The notes beneath the pieces were generated by a model that worked only from the letters and a program-made list of their open reading frames with translations, ran no database searches and was not told the DNA's origin. From Secundilactobacillus malefermentans DSM 5705 = KCTC 3548 (GTDB taxonomy: Bacteria; Bacillota; Bacilli; Lactobacillales; Lactobacillaceae): 64,000 nucleotides of DNA. Numbering within the stretch: the first letter of the stretch is position 1; every line of letters starts with the position of its first letter. A program made the translations under genes and the position numbers. This document shows, one piece after another, positions 53,851 to 62,254 of the stretch. The DNA lies in the NCBI RefSeq assembly GCF_001436395.1, contig NZ_AZGJ01000004.1:1-64000 (forward strand). The letters are read 5' to 3'.

Positions 53851-55164
53851 ATGGGATTATTTGATTTCTTAAAGAAAAAATCAACTCATAAAGATGAACC
53901 AAAGTCTGAACCTAAAAGTGACGAACCAGCGCAGGTAAATGTTGAATCTACGCAAGCGACTGTTGATGAAAGTGAAAAGACGATAAACAAAGAAACGTCT
54001 CCTGAGGTTGAAGAATCAAAAACTGACGACAATCAAGAATCAACTGAGAGTATTGAAAAACCGGAACCAGCTTCAGAATCAGATACTGATGATGGAGAAC
54101 CTTCACATGTTGACCAACCGGTCTCTGAACCGACTCCCGAAGAAACGAGCGAGGATGACGAGCCGGTTACTGAACCAGCTAATACGGAAGATAAAGCAGA
54201 ATCACAGGCTGATGAAACAACTGATACTGATGAAGAAGCTCGGTATGATCGTGGTTTAGAAAAATCGCGTTCGACGTTTGGAAGTCGCCTTAACCGATTA
54301 CTTGCAAACTTCCGCCACGTAGATGAAGCTTTTTTTGATGATTTGGAAGAAGCGCTCATCGAATCTGACGTTGGATTTGAAACCGCAATGAAGATTAGTG
54401 ACTCTTTGAGGGAAGAAGTTAAGATTCAAAATGCGAAACGCCCTCAAGATGTTCAAAATGTTGTGATTGAGAAATTAGTTGATATTTACGAAGAAGCTGG
54501 AAAAAACGAGAACAATCAAATTGAATTTGCGCCTGAGGGACCAACTATAATTTTATTCGTTGGGGTAAATGGAGTTGGTAAAACAACGACTATCGGTAAA
54601 ATGGCTGCTATGTATAAGAAACAAGGTAAAAAAGTGCTCCTTGCTGCAGCTGATACCTTTAGAGCTGGTGCAATTCAACAATTGAACGAGTGGGCAGTTC
54701 GTGACGGCGTTGACATTGTTAAGCACAAGGAGGGGGGCGATCCCGCTGCCGTTGTTTTTGATGGTGTTAAAAAGGCAAAAGCGGATAATTATGATGTGCT
54801 CTTCGTTGATACAGCGGGTCGACTACAAAATAAAGTCAACCTAATGAATGAACTATCGAAAATGAAAAAAATTATTACTCGGGAAATTCCAGAAGCACCA
54901 CATGAGGTTTTACTGGTTCTAGATGCAACTACGGGACAAAACGCTTTGAACCAGGCAAAGTTATTTAAAGAATCGACTGATGTCACCGGCATTATCTTAA
55001 CTAAACTGGATGGGACTGCTCGAGGTGGGATTGTTCTCCCAATTCGAAATGAACTTCACTTGCCAGTTAAGTTCGTTGGGTTAGGCGAACAAGTGGATGA
55101 TTTACGGCCATTTAAGCCGCAAGATTTTGTTTACGGTTTATTTAAAGGGTTAATTGAAGCATAA
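53851..55164 (+). CDS. ftsY: Signal recognition particle receptor FtsY
   Basis: A 437-residue SRP GTPase docking ribosome-nascent chains at the membrane. A very acidic Glu/Ser/Asp-rich A-domain (about 10-135) is followed by the NG domain: G1 GVNGVGKTTTIGKMA, DTFRAGAIQQL, G3 DTAGRLQ, G4 TKLDGTARGG and the closing GLGEQVDDLRPF. The N-terminal MGLFDFLKKK is an amphipathic membrane-targeting helix. Co-transcribed with smc (12 bp gap). Confidence 0.96.
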   Translation: MGLFDFLKKKSTHKDEPKSEPKSDEPAQVNVESTQATVDESEKTINKETSPEVEESKTDDNQESTESIEKPEPASESDTDDGEPSHVDQPVSEPTPEETSEDDEPVTEPANTEDKAESQADETTDTDEEARYDRGLEKSRSTFGSRLNRLLANFRHVDEAFFDDLEEALIESDVGFETAMKISDSLREEVKIQNAKRPQDVQNVVIEKLVDIYEEAGKNENNQIEFAPEGPTIILFVGVNGVGKTTTIGKMAAMYKKQGKKVLLAAADTFRAGAIQQLNEWAVRDGVDIVKHKEGGDPAAVVFDGVKKAKADNYDVLFVDTAGRLQNKVNLMNELSKMKKIITREIPEAPHEVLLVLDATTGQNALNQAKLFKESTDVTGIILTKLDGTARGGIVLPIRNELHLPVKFVGLGEQVDDLRPFKPQDFVYGLFKGLIEA

Positions 55165-55169
55165 ATTCT

Positions 55170-55207
55170 GATAAAGTCAGTGTAGGTAAACTACACTGGC
55201 TTTATTT
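55170..55207 (+). terminator. Terminator after ftsY
   Basis: Stem AAAGTCAGTGTAG / CTACACTGGCTTT with GTAAA loop, then ATTTTTA. Confidence 0.9.
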
Positions 55208-55286
55208 TTAAAATCGGATAGTTGACTAGAACGCTAAAAATCGGTAATCTTAGAAGGTGTCTAGGATTAAATTGGAGGAATAGCGG

Positions 55287-55625
55287 TTGGAAATTGAAAA
55301 AAATAATCGAATCAATTCGTTGTTAGCATTTTATCAACCGTTACTAACCAAAAAGCAGGATGAATACATGCAACTGTATTATGCGGATGACTTTTCACTT
55401 GGCGAAATAGCTGAGGAATTCGAAATTAGTCGTCAAGCCGTTTATGACAATATTCGCCGGACTGAAAAAATTCTAGAAGAGTATGAGGCAAAGCTACACT
55501 TACTAAAGGCTTATCATGCACGAAATGATCAGGCAGATCGAATACAAAGTTATGTAAAAGAAAATTATTCAGATGATAAAACGCTAACTGAATTAGTCAA
55601 TCATCTTGAAACATTGGAAGAATAA
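55287..55625 (+). CDS. ylxM: YlxM/p13-like SRP-associated DNA-binding protein
   Basis: A 112-residue helix-turn-helix protein with [44 protein letters not shown], the characteristic YlxM core (sigma-70 region 4-like). It always precedes ffh in Firmicutes and in streptococci modulates SRP. TTG 55287 is 6 bp after TTGGAGGA. It is 14 bp before ffh. Confidence 0.94.
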   Translation: MEIEKNNRINSLLAFYQPLLTKKQDEYMQLYYADDFSLGEIAEEFEISRQAVYDNIRRTEKILEEYEAKLHLLKAYHARNDQADRIQSYVKENYSDDKTLTELVNHLETLEE

Positions 55626-55639
55626 GGATAGGTGTAATA

Positions 55640-57076
55640 ATGGCATTTGAAGGTTTAACTGAACGATTACAAAATGCAATGAAGAAGATTCGGGGAAAAG
55701 GAAAAGTAACCGATGCTGATTTACGAGAAACAATGCGTGAAATTCGACTCGCTCTGTTAGAGGCCGACGTTAATTTTGACGTGGTGAAAAATTTCGTTAA
55801 AACAGTTCGAGACCGTGCTTCTGGAACTAAAGTCTTAGAGGGTCTGAACCCGGCTCAACAAATCGTCAAAATTGTCGATGAAGAATTGACGAAGACGATG
55901 GGTGAGGAAGCCGTCCCACTTAATAAGTCCGATAAAATTCCGACGATTATCATGATGTCAGGTCTTCAAGGTGCCGGTAAAACGACTACCGTTGGGAAAT
56001 TAGCAAACAAGCTAAAAACTGATGAGAAAGCGCGACCATTGATGATTGCCGCCGATATTTACCGACCAGCTGCCATTGATCAGTTGGTGCAAGTGGGTGA
56101 ACAAATTGATGTGCCCGTTTTTGAAATGGGAACTGATGTTAATCCAGTTGAAATTGTACGAAAAGGGCTTGAAAAAGCTGCCGAAGATCACAATGATTAC
56201 GTCTTTATTGATACAGCTGGTCGATTACAAATTGATGAACAACTGATGCAGGAACTTTCAGATATTAAAGAATTGGCACATCCTGATGAAATCTTGCTTG
56301 TGATTGATGCAATGACTGGTCAAAATGCCGTTGCAACAGCTGAAGGATTTGATAAGAAACTTGATATTACGGGTGTTGTTTTAACGAAGTTAGATGGCGA
56401 TACACGTGGTGGTGCGGCCCTTTCTATTCGTGCAGCAACTGGCAAGCCAATTAAATTTGTCGGCCAAGGCGAAAAGATGGCTGATTTAGACGTCTTCCAT
56501 CCCGATCGAATGGCTTCTCGAATTCTAGGAATGGGCGACATGCTTTCTCTGATTGAGAAAACGCAGAAAAAGTTTGACGATAAGCAAGCGCAGGAATTAA
56601 CCGAAAAAATGCGTGAAAACACGTTTGACTTCAATGATTTTCTTGACCAGATGACGCAGATTCAAAGCATGGGACCAATGGAAGATCTGATTAAGATGAT
56701 TCCTGGAATGGCAAATAATCCTGCATTGAAGAACGTTCAGATGGATCCTAAGGACATTGAGCATACAAAGGCGGTTGTTTATTCAATGACTACCGCTGAG
56801 CGTGAGAGGCCCGAAATATTAAATCCTTCTCGCCGTCGTCGAATTGCTGCTGGATCAGGGCGGCCAATTCACGAAGTAAACCGTATGATTAAACAGTTTG
56901 GTGAAATGAAAAAGATGATGCAACAGGCATCTAACGGTAATATGTCTGGCATGGAAGGCCTGATGGGTGGTAGTATGCCAGGCGGTCGAATGGGCAAAAT
57001 GGCAATGAACACGATGGCTCGTCGAATGAAGAAAAATAAGAAAAAGAGAATTAAAAAGAATAAGCGTCGTAAATAA
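55640..57076 (+). CDS. ffh: Signal recognition particle protein Ffh
   Basis: A 478-residue SRP GTPase binding signal sequences. N domain at 1-90; G domain with GLQGAGKTTTVGKLA, DIYRPAAIDQL, DTAGRLQ, TKLDGDTRGGAALS; M domain (about 300-440) rich in methionine, with the RNA-binding motif SRRRRIAAGSGRP; a Lys/Arg-rich tail closes it. Partner FtsY lies just upstream. In the usual order rpsP, rimM and trmD follow, but here a different block begins. Confidence 0.97.
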   Translation: MAFEGLTERLQNAMKKIRGKGKVTDADLRETMREIRLALLEADVNFDVVKNFVKTVRDRASGTKVLEGLNPAQQIVKIVDEELTKTMGEEAVPLNKSDKIPTIIMMSGLQGAGKTTTVGKLANKLKTDEKARPLMIAADIYRPAAIDQLVQVGEQIDVPVFEMGTDVNPVEIVRKGLEKAAEDHNDYVFIDTAGRLQIDEQLMQELSDIKELAHPDEILLVIDAMTGQNAVATAEGFDKKLDITGVVLTKLDGDTRGGAALSIRAATGKPIKFVGQGEKMADLDVFHPDRMASRILGMGDMLSLIEKTQKKFDDKQAQELTEKMRENTFDFNDFLDQMTQIQSMGPMEDLIKMIPGMANNPALKNVQMDPKDIEHTKAVVYSMTTAERERPEILNPSRRRRIAAGSGRPIHEVNRMIKQFGEMKKMMQQASNGNMSGMEGLMGGSMPGGRMGKMAMNTMARRMKKNKKKRIKKNKRRK

Positions 57077-57105
57077 TACATGTAATTATTTAGGATGTTA
57101 AAGCA

Positions 57106-57140
57106 AACGATTCTGGGGATTAGCCTAGGATCGTTTTTTT
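57106..57140 (+). terminator. Terminator after ffh
   Basis: Stem AACGATTCTGGG / CCTAGGATCGTT (with wobble pairs) and GATTAG loop followed by seven T residues. Confidence 0.88.
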
Positions 57141-57196
57141 GTGGGGAATTTCACGATAACGGTTATTTTAGCGACTAGTTCAACCGACTAATTAAG

Positions 57197-57364
57197 TATA
57201 ATAGGAACAAGGTTAAATTTGATTAGGCTCTTAGTAGGGAGGAATAAGTCAGGGCACCAAGTCGTATTAAATTAGTTGACGCATTAATTGAAGAACTAGC
57301 AACAAAATCCTGATCAAAAATATTAATAAAAGGTCGAATCCAATAGTTGGATTTCGGCTTTTTC
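57197..57364 (+). other. Possible short transcript with a broken or non-ATG mini-ORF
   Basis: About 340 bp between ffh and the next gene hold a TATAAT (57197-57202), an SD GGGAGG (57237-57242) and a terminator (stem CGAATCCA / TGGATTTCG, 57332-57364, then TTTTTC). Eight bases after the SD an open frame begins with AGG (57251), not ATG, and reads about 20 codons (APSRIKLVDALIEELATKS) to TGA 57311-57313. It may be a gene start whose ATG mutated, a leaderless remnant, or a small RNA. Not recognised. Confidence 0.3.
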
Positions 57365-57429
57365 TATGTCTGACTTTATTATCCTGATGCTACTGGTAGT
57401 TGCGAAATTGTAACAGCATATATCGTGAC

Positions 57430-57448
57430 TGAAAGCGCTTAATATAAT
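57430..57448 (+). promoter_or_regulatory. Promoter with cre-like dyad ahead of the XRE gene
   Basis: A consensus -10 TATAAT (57443-57448) is overlapped by TGAAAGCGCTTAAT (57430-57443), which matches cre except for the last two bases. No good -35 at the right spacing was found. Confidence 0.4.
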
Positions 57449-57479
57449 AGAATTAGGGTGTAGAGAGGATGTGTTAACG

Positions 57480-57833
57480 ATGATGCTGGGACAACGTATT
57501 AAAGAAGAGCGTGAAAATCAGAATTGGACACAAGATGATTTGGCAGAAAAAATTAATGTAAGCTCACAAGCCATTTCAAAGTGGGAATTGGCGACCGCAT
57601 ATCCTGACATTGACCGGTTAATTCAACTGAGCGAGTTGTTTAATGTAAGTCTGGATAGTTTGATTAAGGGCGATGGTGACCTGCAGAAAAAGATTAGCAT
57701 CAAAAAAGAAACGGGCCATATGAACTTTTGGGAATTTATCACGCGTTATTACTGGATTGTTTTTATATTAGTTTTCGGAATTGGCGGTTGGTTAACATGG
57801 CTCATCCCGACAATCATTAATTCGACAAAATAG
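57480..57833 (+). CDS. XRE family transcriptional regulator with C-terminal membrane helix
   Basis: A 117-residue protein: an N-terminal Cro/C1 helix-turn-helix (LGQRIKEERENQNWTQDDLAEKINVSSQAISKWE, about 3-37) and one C-terminal membrane helix (IVFILVFGIGGWLTWLIP). Such membrane-tethered regulators are frequent in Firmicutes. ATG 57480 is 11 bp after GAGAGGA; ATG 57483 is possible, and GTG 57471 is too near the SD. It has its own promoter and terminator. Target unknown; the adjacent PTS gene is a possible one. Confidence 0.85.
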   Translation: MMLGQRIKEERENQNWTQDDLAEKINVSSQAISKWELATAYPDIDRLIQLSELFNVSLDSLIKGDGDLQKKISIKKETGHMNFWEFITRYYWIVFILVFGIGGWLTWLIPTIINSTK

Positions 57834-57846
57834 GTTGATCAAGGAT

Positions 57847-57873
57847 CACTGTCAGAGATGATGGTGTTTTTTT
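57847..57873 (+). terminator. Terminator after the XRE gene
   Basis: CACTGTC / GATGGTG stem with two wobble pairs and AGAGAT loop, then seven T residues. Confidence 0.65.
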
Positions 57874-58093
57874 AGTTTGAACGGCTATTATCAGCAAAAC
57901 TGTCAAAATATTTCGCGAAGAGTTGACTATTTTGATAGAATAGAAACAGATTGGTATACATTTGTTACGCAAATCTAGATGTTGATGGTTGAGCCGGTAG
58001 ATGTTGGCAGATTTATTGGATGGCTAGAAGCACTCGATGATTATATTGTGACCAGTTTGACTGCTTTAACAAAAGAATAAAAATGAGATGACA

Positions 58094-58130
58094 AATAAGT
58101 AGTTTCTCAAATGAAATTACCTATTTTTTT
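58094..58130 (+). terminator. Terminator after the remnant ORF
   Basis: 13-bp stem with wobble pairs and a TCAAAT loop followed by seven T residues. Confidence 0.75.
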
Positions 58131-58299
58131 GCCTGTACAAATCTTGGCGTGGTTAACAATCTAAAAAGAACCAATATTTATTTCAACGGACAATGCGGCG
58201 TAGACGAGTGAGTGATTTTAGCTTGCCTAAAAAGACGGCGTACTAAAATTCAGGTATATACCAATATAAAAAAGAATTGATAGACCAATTTTTACTCGT

Positions 58300-58313
58300 T
58301 GAAACCGCTTACA
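58300..58313 (+). promoter_or_regulatory. Catabolite-responsive element (cre) for the PTS gene
   Basis: TGAAACCGCTTACA fits the cre consensus TGWNANCGNTNWCA throughout. It lies 46 bp before the PTS start and near its likely promoter, so CcpA should regulate this sugar transporter. Confidence 0.8.
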
Positions 58314-58358
58314 TTTCATGATAAGCTTTGTGATGTACTAATTTGAGGAGGAGTTAAA

Positions 58359-60340
58359 GTGAAAGATTACTTACAAAGATTGGGTCGCTCATTGCAGCTA
58401 CCCGTTGCAGTATTACCTGCCGCTGCGTTGCTAGTTGGTATTGCAAACTACTGGTTATCATTTGGAACCAATTCAATTGCAAATTTCCTACTACAAGGTG
58501 GTCTAGCAGTCCTGAATCAATTGCCAATTCTATTTGCCGTTGGTGTCGCATTGGGGATGGCGAAGGACAAAGATGGTACCGCGGCCTTTGCGGGACTTGT
58601 CGCCTTTGAAATACCAGTCAACGTCTTAAAGCCAGAAAACATTGCCGCTTGGACCGACGTGAAATTGACTGCAGTAGATCCAGCGTTTGCCCAGATTTCA
58701 AACGTCTTTATTGGTATTATGGCTGGTTTGATAGCGGCTGCGCTATATAACCGTTTCCATGAAATCAAACTACCAATGGCGTTATCATTCTTTAGTGGAA
58801 AACGATTTGTCCCAATCATGGCAGCATTTGTCATGATGATTGTCAGTGCTGTTCTATTTGTTATTTGGCCAGCAGTTTATTCTGTATTAGTTAGCTTTGG
58901 TGAGTCAATTGTTAACTTGGGGGCAGTTGGTGCTGGTGTGTACGGGTTCTTTAACCGATTATTGATTCCAACTGGGCTGCACCAAGCATTAAATTCAGTT
59001 TTCTGGTTTAATGTTGCTGGAATTAATGATATCGGCAAGTTCCTATCTTCCCAAGGCGTCAAAGGGGTTACTGGAATGTATCAAGCAGGATTCTTCCCAG
59101 TAATGATGTTCGGCCTACCAGCTGGTGCGTTTGCCATTTATAAGAACGCGCGACCAGAACGTAAAAAGGAAGTTGGCTCTTTAATGCTAGCCGGCGCCTT
59201 TGCTTCATTCTTTACCGGAGTGACTGAACCACTAGAATTTTCATTCATGTTTGTTGCGTGGCCATTATACGTTATTCATGCTTATTTACTGGTTTATCCT
59301 TAGCCTTCGCAGCTTTCATGCACTGGACCGCTGGATTCGCTTTCTCCGCCGGTTTAGTAGACTTTGTACTAAGCTTTAAAAATCCAATTGCTAATGCGCC
59401 ATACATGCTGATCCTACAAGGATTGGTCATGGCTGCGATTTATTACTTTGGCTTTAATTTTGCGATTAAGAAATTTAATTTAATGACGCCAGGTCGTGAA
59501 GAAATTACCGATGATGACGACGCCGAAGAAAGTGTTGCCACCGATGACGGTGATGACAAGTATGTGACCGAAGCTAAGAAAATCTACGCAGCCATTGGCG
59601 GTGCGGATAATATTAAGGTAGTCGATAATTGTACGACTCGGTTACGATTACAACTAGAAGACACAGATGCAATTAATCAAAACGCGATTAAGCGTAGTGG
59701 CGCACCTGGTTTAAATAAACTTGATAAACATAATTTACAAATTGTCATTGGCACAGAGGTTCAATTTGTTGCTGATGCCCTAGCAAAACTGAATAAAACG
59801 AAGGCACCAATTACGAAGACCGATTCTGAAACACAGGCTGCAACTGCTCCCGTAAAGGCTGCAGAAACAAACAGTGGCGTTACCGAAAACTTCTACAGTG
59901 TTGCAGACGGTGATTATGTCGATTTAGAAGATCTTCCAGACAAAACCTTTGCTGAAAAAATGATTGGCGATGGATTTGCCATCGAACCAACAAACGGGAC
60001 CATCACTGCACCAGTTGATGGCATGGTTACCACAGTTTTCCCAACTAAGCATGCAGTTGGTTTTAAGACTGACGCTGGGCTGGAAGTACTGCTACACATG
60101 GGCTTAGATACAGTTGAGCTGAAAGGTGCACCATTTGATATTAAGGTCAGCGATGGCCAAAAGGTTACCCATGGTGATCCGATTGCTCAGGTTGATTTAA
60201 ATGCCATTCGTACGGCTGGCAAAAAAACGGCGATGATCGTGATTGTCACGAATATGGATGCGGTTGGCATCATGAAGTTCAAACCGTTGAGTGAAAAGGT
60301 AACATCAAGCTCGTTAATTTTAACGACGACTACCAAATAA
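58359..60340 (+). pseudogene. nagE: Sugar PTS EIICBA gene (glucose/GlcNAc family) with a frameshift
   Basis: A sugar-specific phosphotransferase of about 660 codons with domain order EIIC, EIIB, EIIA. The first frame (GTG 58359, SD GAGGAGGAG) encodes EIIC residues 1-308 and then runs off into YLLVYP and a stop at 59301-59303. The second frame picks up exactly where family members continue (FTGLSLAFAAFMHWTAGF), through the rest of EIIC, EIIB with phosphocysteine in VVDNCTTRLRL, and EIIA with phosphohistidine in VLLHMGLDTV. One missing T near 59282-59283 explains it: restoring CTTTA would give VIHALFTGLSL. The opening YLQRLGRSLQLPVAVLPAAALL is NagE-like; glucose is an alternative substrate. It could be a true mutation or a sequencing error. 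Confidence 0.88.
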
Positions 60341-60386
60341 ATAGAGATATCTAAGATTGAAACAGTGATGTTAATCTTGATATGAA

Positions 60387-60430
60387 GAAGTGACAAACAT
60401 TCGGGATAGAGTGTTTGTCACTTCTTTGTT
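60387..60430 (+). terminator. Terminator after the PTS gene
   Basis: Stem GAAGTGACAAACA / TGTTTGTCACTTC with T-rich tail CTTTGTTAT. Confidence 0.85.
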
Positions 60431-60538
60431 ATCTACTGAATTTTTATATGGGTACTTTAAAGTGCGTACTTCCCTCGTTTATATCTTTGTACTAAGGTGT
60501 GAATGTAATCAAATTTAAGAATAAAGGAGCAACTAATA

Positions 60539-61711
60539 ATGAGCTATCAATTTTTGAAACCTTATACATTTGAAAATGGGATGACAATCAAGAATCGAAT
60601 TGTTATTCCACCAATGACGGAGGCATCTAGTCTTGAAAATGGCGCAATTTCAAATGATGAATTAGCCTATTTCCGCTTGCATACTGGGGGCGCTGGTATG
60701 TTTATTGCACCAGTTGCCAATGTGACCGAGAATGGTAAGGGATTTGAAGGTGAACTTTCAATTGCGGACGACAAGTTCTTACCCGGTTTGATAAAATTAG
60801 CAGAAACATTAAAGCACAATGGTACAAAGGCAATCCTTCAAATTTTTCACGCTGGTCGGATGTCGAACTCGAAGATTCTGAGGGGAAATGCAACGGTAAG
60901 TGCCAGTGCAGTTGCCGCATTGAGACCCAATGCAGAAACGCCAAAGGAGCTTTCAGAAGCTGAGATTGAGCACATTATTGCGGCGTTTGGGGAGGCAACT
61001 CGCCGTGCGATTCAAGCTGGCTTTGACGGAATTGAATTACACGGAGCTAACACCTATTTGATGCAACAATTCTTTTCACCACATTCTAACCGTCGAACTG
61101 ACAAGTGGGGTGGTTCGGTAGAGAAACGAATGAATTTTGCATTGGAGATTATTAAGACAGTTCAAAAAGCTGCTGAAAAATATGCAACTCAGCCATTTAC
61201 GATTGGTTACCGAATCTCTCCAGAAGAAATTGAAGAACCAGGAATTCGATTGGCTGATACACTGAAATTTATTGATGTCCTGGCTAAGCAACCGATTAAT
61301 TATTTGCATTTATCAATGGGTTACGCATGGCGGACCTCGCTAAATGACAAATCCGACAGCGAACCAATTGTTAAGAAAGTGTTGCAACAGCTAAACGGTC
61401 GCTTACCGCTTATTTCGGTTGGCTTGGTTGAAACACCAGATGATGCTGAAAAGCTGATGAATGCTGGCGTTGACTTCGTTGCCATTGGTCGTGAAAGTTT
61501 AAGAGAGCCACAATGGGTTCAAAAGGTAATTGCTGGGCAGGAGGCTGCCATTCGATATACAGTTGCAGAATCTGATTTTGAGGAATTAGGTATCAATTTG
61601 GCGTTCCAAGATTTTCTGGGATTACTAAATGCTGATCTGCACATTGTTGGTTCAAGTCAAAGCAAGGATGAATTTGATAAGAAAATGGGTGGCGTTGAAG
61701 GCGGCGTTTAG
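60539..61711 (+). CDS. NADH-dependent flavin oxidoreductase (Old Yellow Enzyme family)
   Basis: A 390-residue TIM-barrel FMN enzyme. Motifs are NRIVIPPMTEASSLENG at the FMN phosphate end, QIFHAGRMS, the active-site GIELHGANTYLMQQFFSPHSNRRTDKWGGS with histidine and asparagine near 172-175, and ISVGLVETPDDAEKLM ... DFVAIGRESLREP. Such enzymes reduce activated alkenes; the natural substrate is unknown. SD AAAGGAG is 9 bp before ATG 60539. It stands alone between a PTS gene and a small unknown gene. Confidence 0.92.
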   Translation: MSYQFLKPYTFENGMTIKNRIVIPPMTEASSLENGAISNDELAYFRLHTGGAGMFIAPVANVTENGKGFEGELSIADDKFLPGLIKLAETLKHNGTKAILQIFHAGRMSNSKILRGNATVSASAVAALRPNAETPKELSEAEIEHIIAAFGEATRRAIQAGFDGIELHGANTYLMQQFFSPHSNRRTDKWGGSVEKRMNFALEIIKTVQKAAEKYATQPFTIGYRISPEEIEEPGIRLADTLKFIDVLAKQPINYLHLSMGYAWRTSLNDKSDSEPIVKKVLQQLNGRLPLISVGLVETPDDAEKLMNAGVDFVAIGRESLREPQWVQKVIAGQEAAIRYTVAESDFEELGINLAFQDFLGLLNADLHIVGSSQSKDEFDKKMGGVEGGV

Positions 61712-61753
61712 TGAAGTAAACACTTCATCATAGGCAGATAAATAGTCAGTCAA

Positions 61754-61797
61754 CTCCTGAATTTGCTAGACTTAATGTAGAAAAAATAATTCAGGAG
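61754..61797 (+). promoter_or_regulatory. Inverted repeat including the SD of the next gene
   Basis: CTCCTGAATT (61754-61763) is the exact reverse complement of AATTCAGGAG (61788-61797), which contains the SD of the following small gene; the loop is 24 bases. If both arms are transcribed, the SD would be masked. A possible -10 (TAGACT or CTTAAT, about 61767-61776) lies in the loop, in which case the repeat would be a DNA operator instead. Confidence 0.5.
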
Positions 61798-61805
61798 GAA
61801 ACTAA

Positions 61806-61991
61806 ATGCTTAAAAAAATTAAAACGATTGAGAACGACGTCTATTATATTAACGAAGATTTAATTTCCTGCATCAAAAAAGTTGATTCGACCGTCACTGA
61901 TAAGGAAAGCGACTGGCAGGTTCAATTAGCGGATGATGACGATTCAACTTTTACAATCACGTACGAACAGATGAATCGTAAAATTAGATAG
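61806..61991 (+). CDS. Small acidic protein of unknown function, 61 residues
   Basis: A short soluble protein, beta-rich in appearance (IENDVYYINEDLISCIKKVD ... WQVQLADDDDSTFTITYEQM), without a membrane helix or known motif. A strong SD AGGAGG 8 bp before ATG 61806 and a good terminator right after support a real gene. Its SD is half of a perfect inverted repeat. I do not recognise the family. Confidence 0.7.
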   Translation: MLKKIKTIENDVYYINEDLISCIKKVDSTVTDKESDWQVQLADDDDSTFTITYEQMNRKIR

Positions 61992-61998
61992 ATTATTG

Positions 61999-62040
61999 AG
62001 CCAAGCTTGCATCCTTTATGGAAAAGCTTGGCTTATTTAT
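61999..62040 (+). terminator. Terminator after the small gene
   Basis: AGCCAAGCTT / AAGCTTGGCT perfect stem followed by TATTTATTTG. Confidence 0.85.
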
Positions 62041-62134
62041 TTGAATTAAGCAGAATGACTGAATTTTGCAGATACAACTTGGTCAACCGTTTGTTGTTTT
62101 TCACAAATTTGGGTCGGTCCAATTGACAAATAGG

Positions 62135-62225
62135 TTGACTTTTTCAAAAATCCACGTATTATAGTGATTGTAAATTGAAAAGTAATTGAATTTACGGTAT
62201 CGTTACTTAGGCTACTTCGAGTAGC
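62135..62225 (+). promoter_or_regulatory. Phosphoketolase promoter and leader hairpin
   Basis: TTGACT (62135-62140) and TATTAT (62157-62162), spacing 16, form the promoter. The leader of about 85 bases contains a perfect GCTACT-TCG-AGTAGC hairpin (62211-62225), 15 bases before GGAGAG, which may stabilise the mRNA. Confidence 0.7.
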
Positions 62226-62254
62226 AATTCAGTTAATGAAGGAGAGTATAATTC

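Larger units (their letters stand above)
57874..58358 (+). other. Intergenic stretch with a probable gene remnant
   Basis: No intact gene of normal size. ATG 57979 opens a 33-codon frame (ending LTALTKE, TAA 58078-58080) with no SD; its middle GRFIGWLEALDDYIVTSL looks protein-like. The same frame continues upstream past a TAG (57976-57978) with FDRIETDWYTFVTQI. A terminator (stem AATAAGTAGTTTC / GAAATTACCTATT, then T-run) follows at 58094-58130, as if this were the 3' end of a decayed gene. Family not recognised. The remainder to 58299 shows nothing clear. Confidence 0.35.

Noticed and set aside
54033-54359. Minus-strand Ser-rich ORF
   Set aside because: It is the complement of the Glu/Asp-rich FtsY A-domain; low complexity alone keeps it open.
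59277-59303. Programmed ribosomal frameshift in the PTS gene
   Set aside because: No slippery heptamer, stimulatory SD or pseudoknot is visible, and PTS genes are not known to use one; a simple one-base deletion fits better.
59258-60340. Independent PTS EIIBA protein starting at ATG 59258
   Set aside because: The first residues of that frame have no PTS similarity and no SD; homology to EIIC resumes at about 59285, so it is the second half of a frameshifted gene.
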